From positions 1 to 31,219 of the forward strand of contig CABTWP010000023.1 of the NCBI GenBank assembly GCA_902488525.1: 31,219 nt of DNA. Reading direction: 5' to 3'. This DNA comes from an uncultured Collinsella sp. Lineage in GTDB: Bacteria; Actinomycetota; Coriobacteriia; Coriobacteriales; Coriobacteriaceae. Below, one piece after another: positions 31,166 to 31,219 of this stretch. Position 1 is the first letter of the stretch; every line of letters starts with the position of its first letter. The notes below the pieces were generated by a model that saw only the letters and a list, made by a program, of their open reading frames with translations, ran no database searches and was not told the DNA's origin. The translations under genes were made by a program, and so were the position numbers.

Positions 31166-31174
31166 TGCTATCAT
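31166..31174 (+). promoter_or_regulatory. Extended -10 promoter of the tRNA-Leu gene
   Basis: TG-C-TATCAT (hexamer at 31169-31174), 19 nt before the tRNA 5' end. As with the two other promoters I could find here, the -35 is not recognisable. Confidence 0.5.
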
Positions 31175-31193
31175 TCCTAGTCTGTGCGCTCAT

Positions 31194-31219
31194 GCGGGCG
31201 TGGCGGAATTGGTAGACGC
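31194..31219 (+). tRNA. tRNA-Leu, 5' part only
   Basis: GCGGGCGTGGCGGAATTGGT and the following AGACGC are the acceptor 5' strand and D arm typical of bacterial leucine tRNAs (class II). The window ends before the anticodon, so the isoacceptor cannot be told. Confidence 0.85.

Overview
The window is GC-rich, densely packed anaerobe DNA. It most resembles a gut member of the Coriobacteriia (Actinomycetota), with Collinsella the best guess. That placement rests on remembered gene content, high GC with strong C/G third-position use, and promoters with extended -10 boxes. It is an inference, not a database result.

Layout. (1) 1-2150, minus strand: a protein with an AbiEi/DUF559-like look, then a toxin-antitoxin pair (RelB/DinJ-like antitoxin, PIN-domain toxin). 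Long palindromes sit on both sides of the first gene. (2) 2574-17990, plus strand: a complete formate hydrogenlyase operon of the Hyf (FHL-2-like, group 4 [NiFe]-hydrogenase) type, in the order hydN-like, fdhF, hyfA, hyfB, hyfC, hyfD, hyfE, hyfF, hyfG, hyfH, hyfI, hycH, hycI, focA, closed by a terminator. FdhF is a selenoprotein: codon 140 is an in-frame TGA followed by a SECIS hairpin. (3) 18113-25035: an uncharacterised molybdopterin oxidoreductase, then selA, selB, the selenocysteine tRNA gene (selC), mobA and a small Cys-rich putative Se/S-carrier protein. (4) 25044-26780: a REP-like nested inverted repeat, then gdhA and its terminator. (5) 26800-31075: a two-gene molybdenum hydroxylase operon (FAD subunit, then a fused 2Fe-2S/molybdopterin subunit), a tandem hairpin array with an exact 62-nt period and another long palindrome. 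The window ends inside a tRNA-Leu gene.

How it works together. FocA moves formate across the membrane. FdhF, using Sec and bis-MGD, oxidises it to CO2. Electrons pass through HydN/HyfA and HyfH/HyfI to the [NiFe] site in HyfG, which makes H2, while HyfB-F form a membrane arm that could pump ions. HycH and HycI mature the hydrogenase. SelA, SelB and tRNA-Sec supply the Sec that FdhF needs, and MobA makes the guanylated molybdenum cofactor. No selD, hyp genes or FhlA/HyfR-type regulator are in the window.

The least explained parts are the repeats: three full and one half copy of a long palindrome with constant outer and variable inner arms, the 62-nt hairpin array, and the REP-like element. 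Two oddities in the selenium machinery also stand out: C instead of U at position 33 of tRNA-Sec, and TMCD instead of a [NT]KxD motif in SelB.
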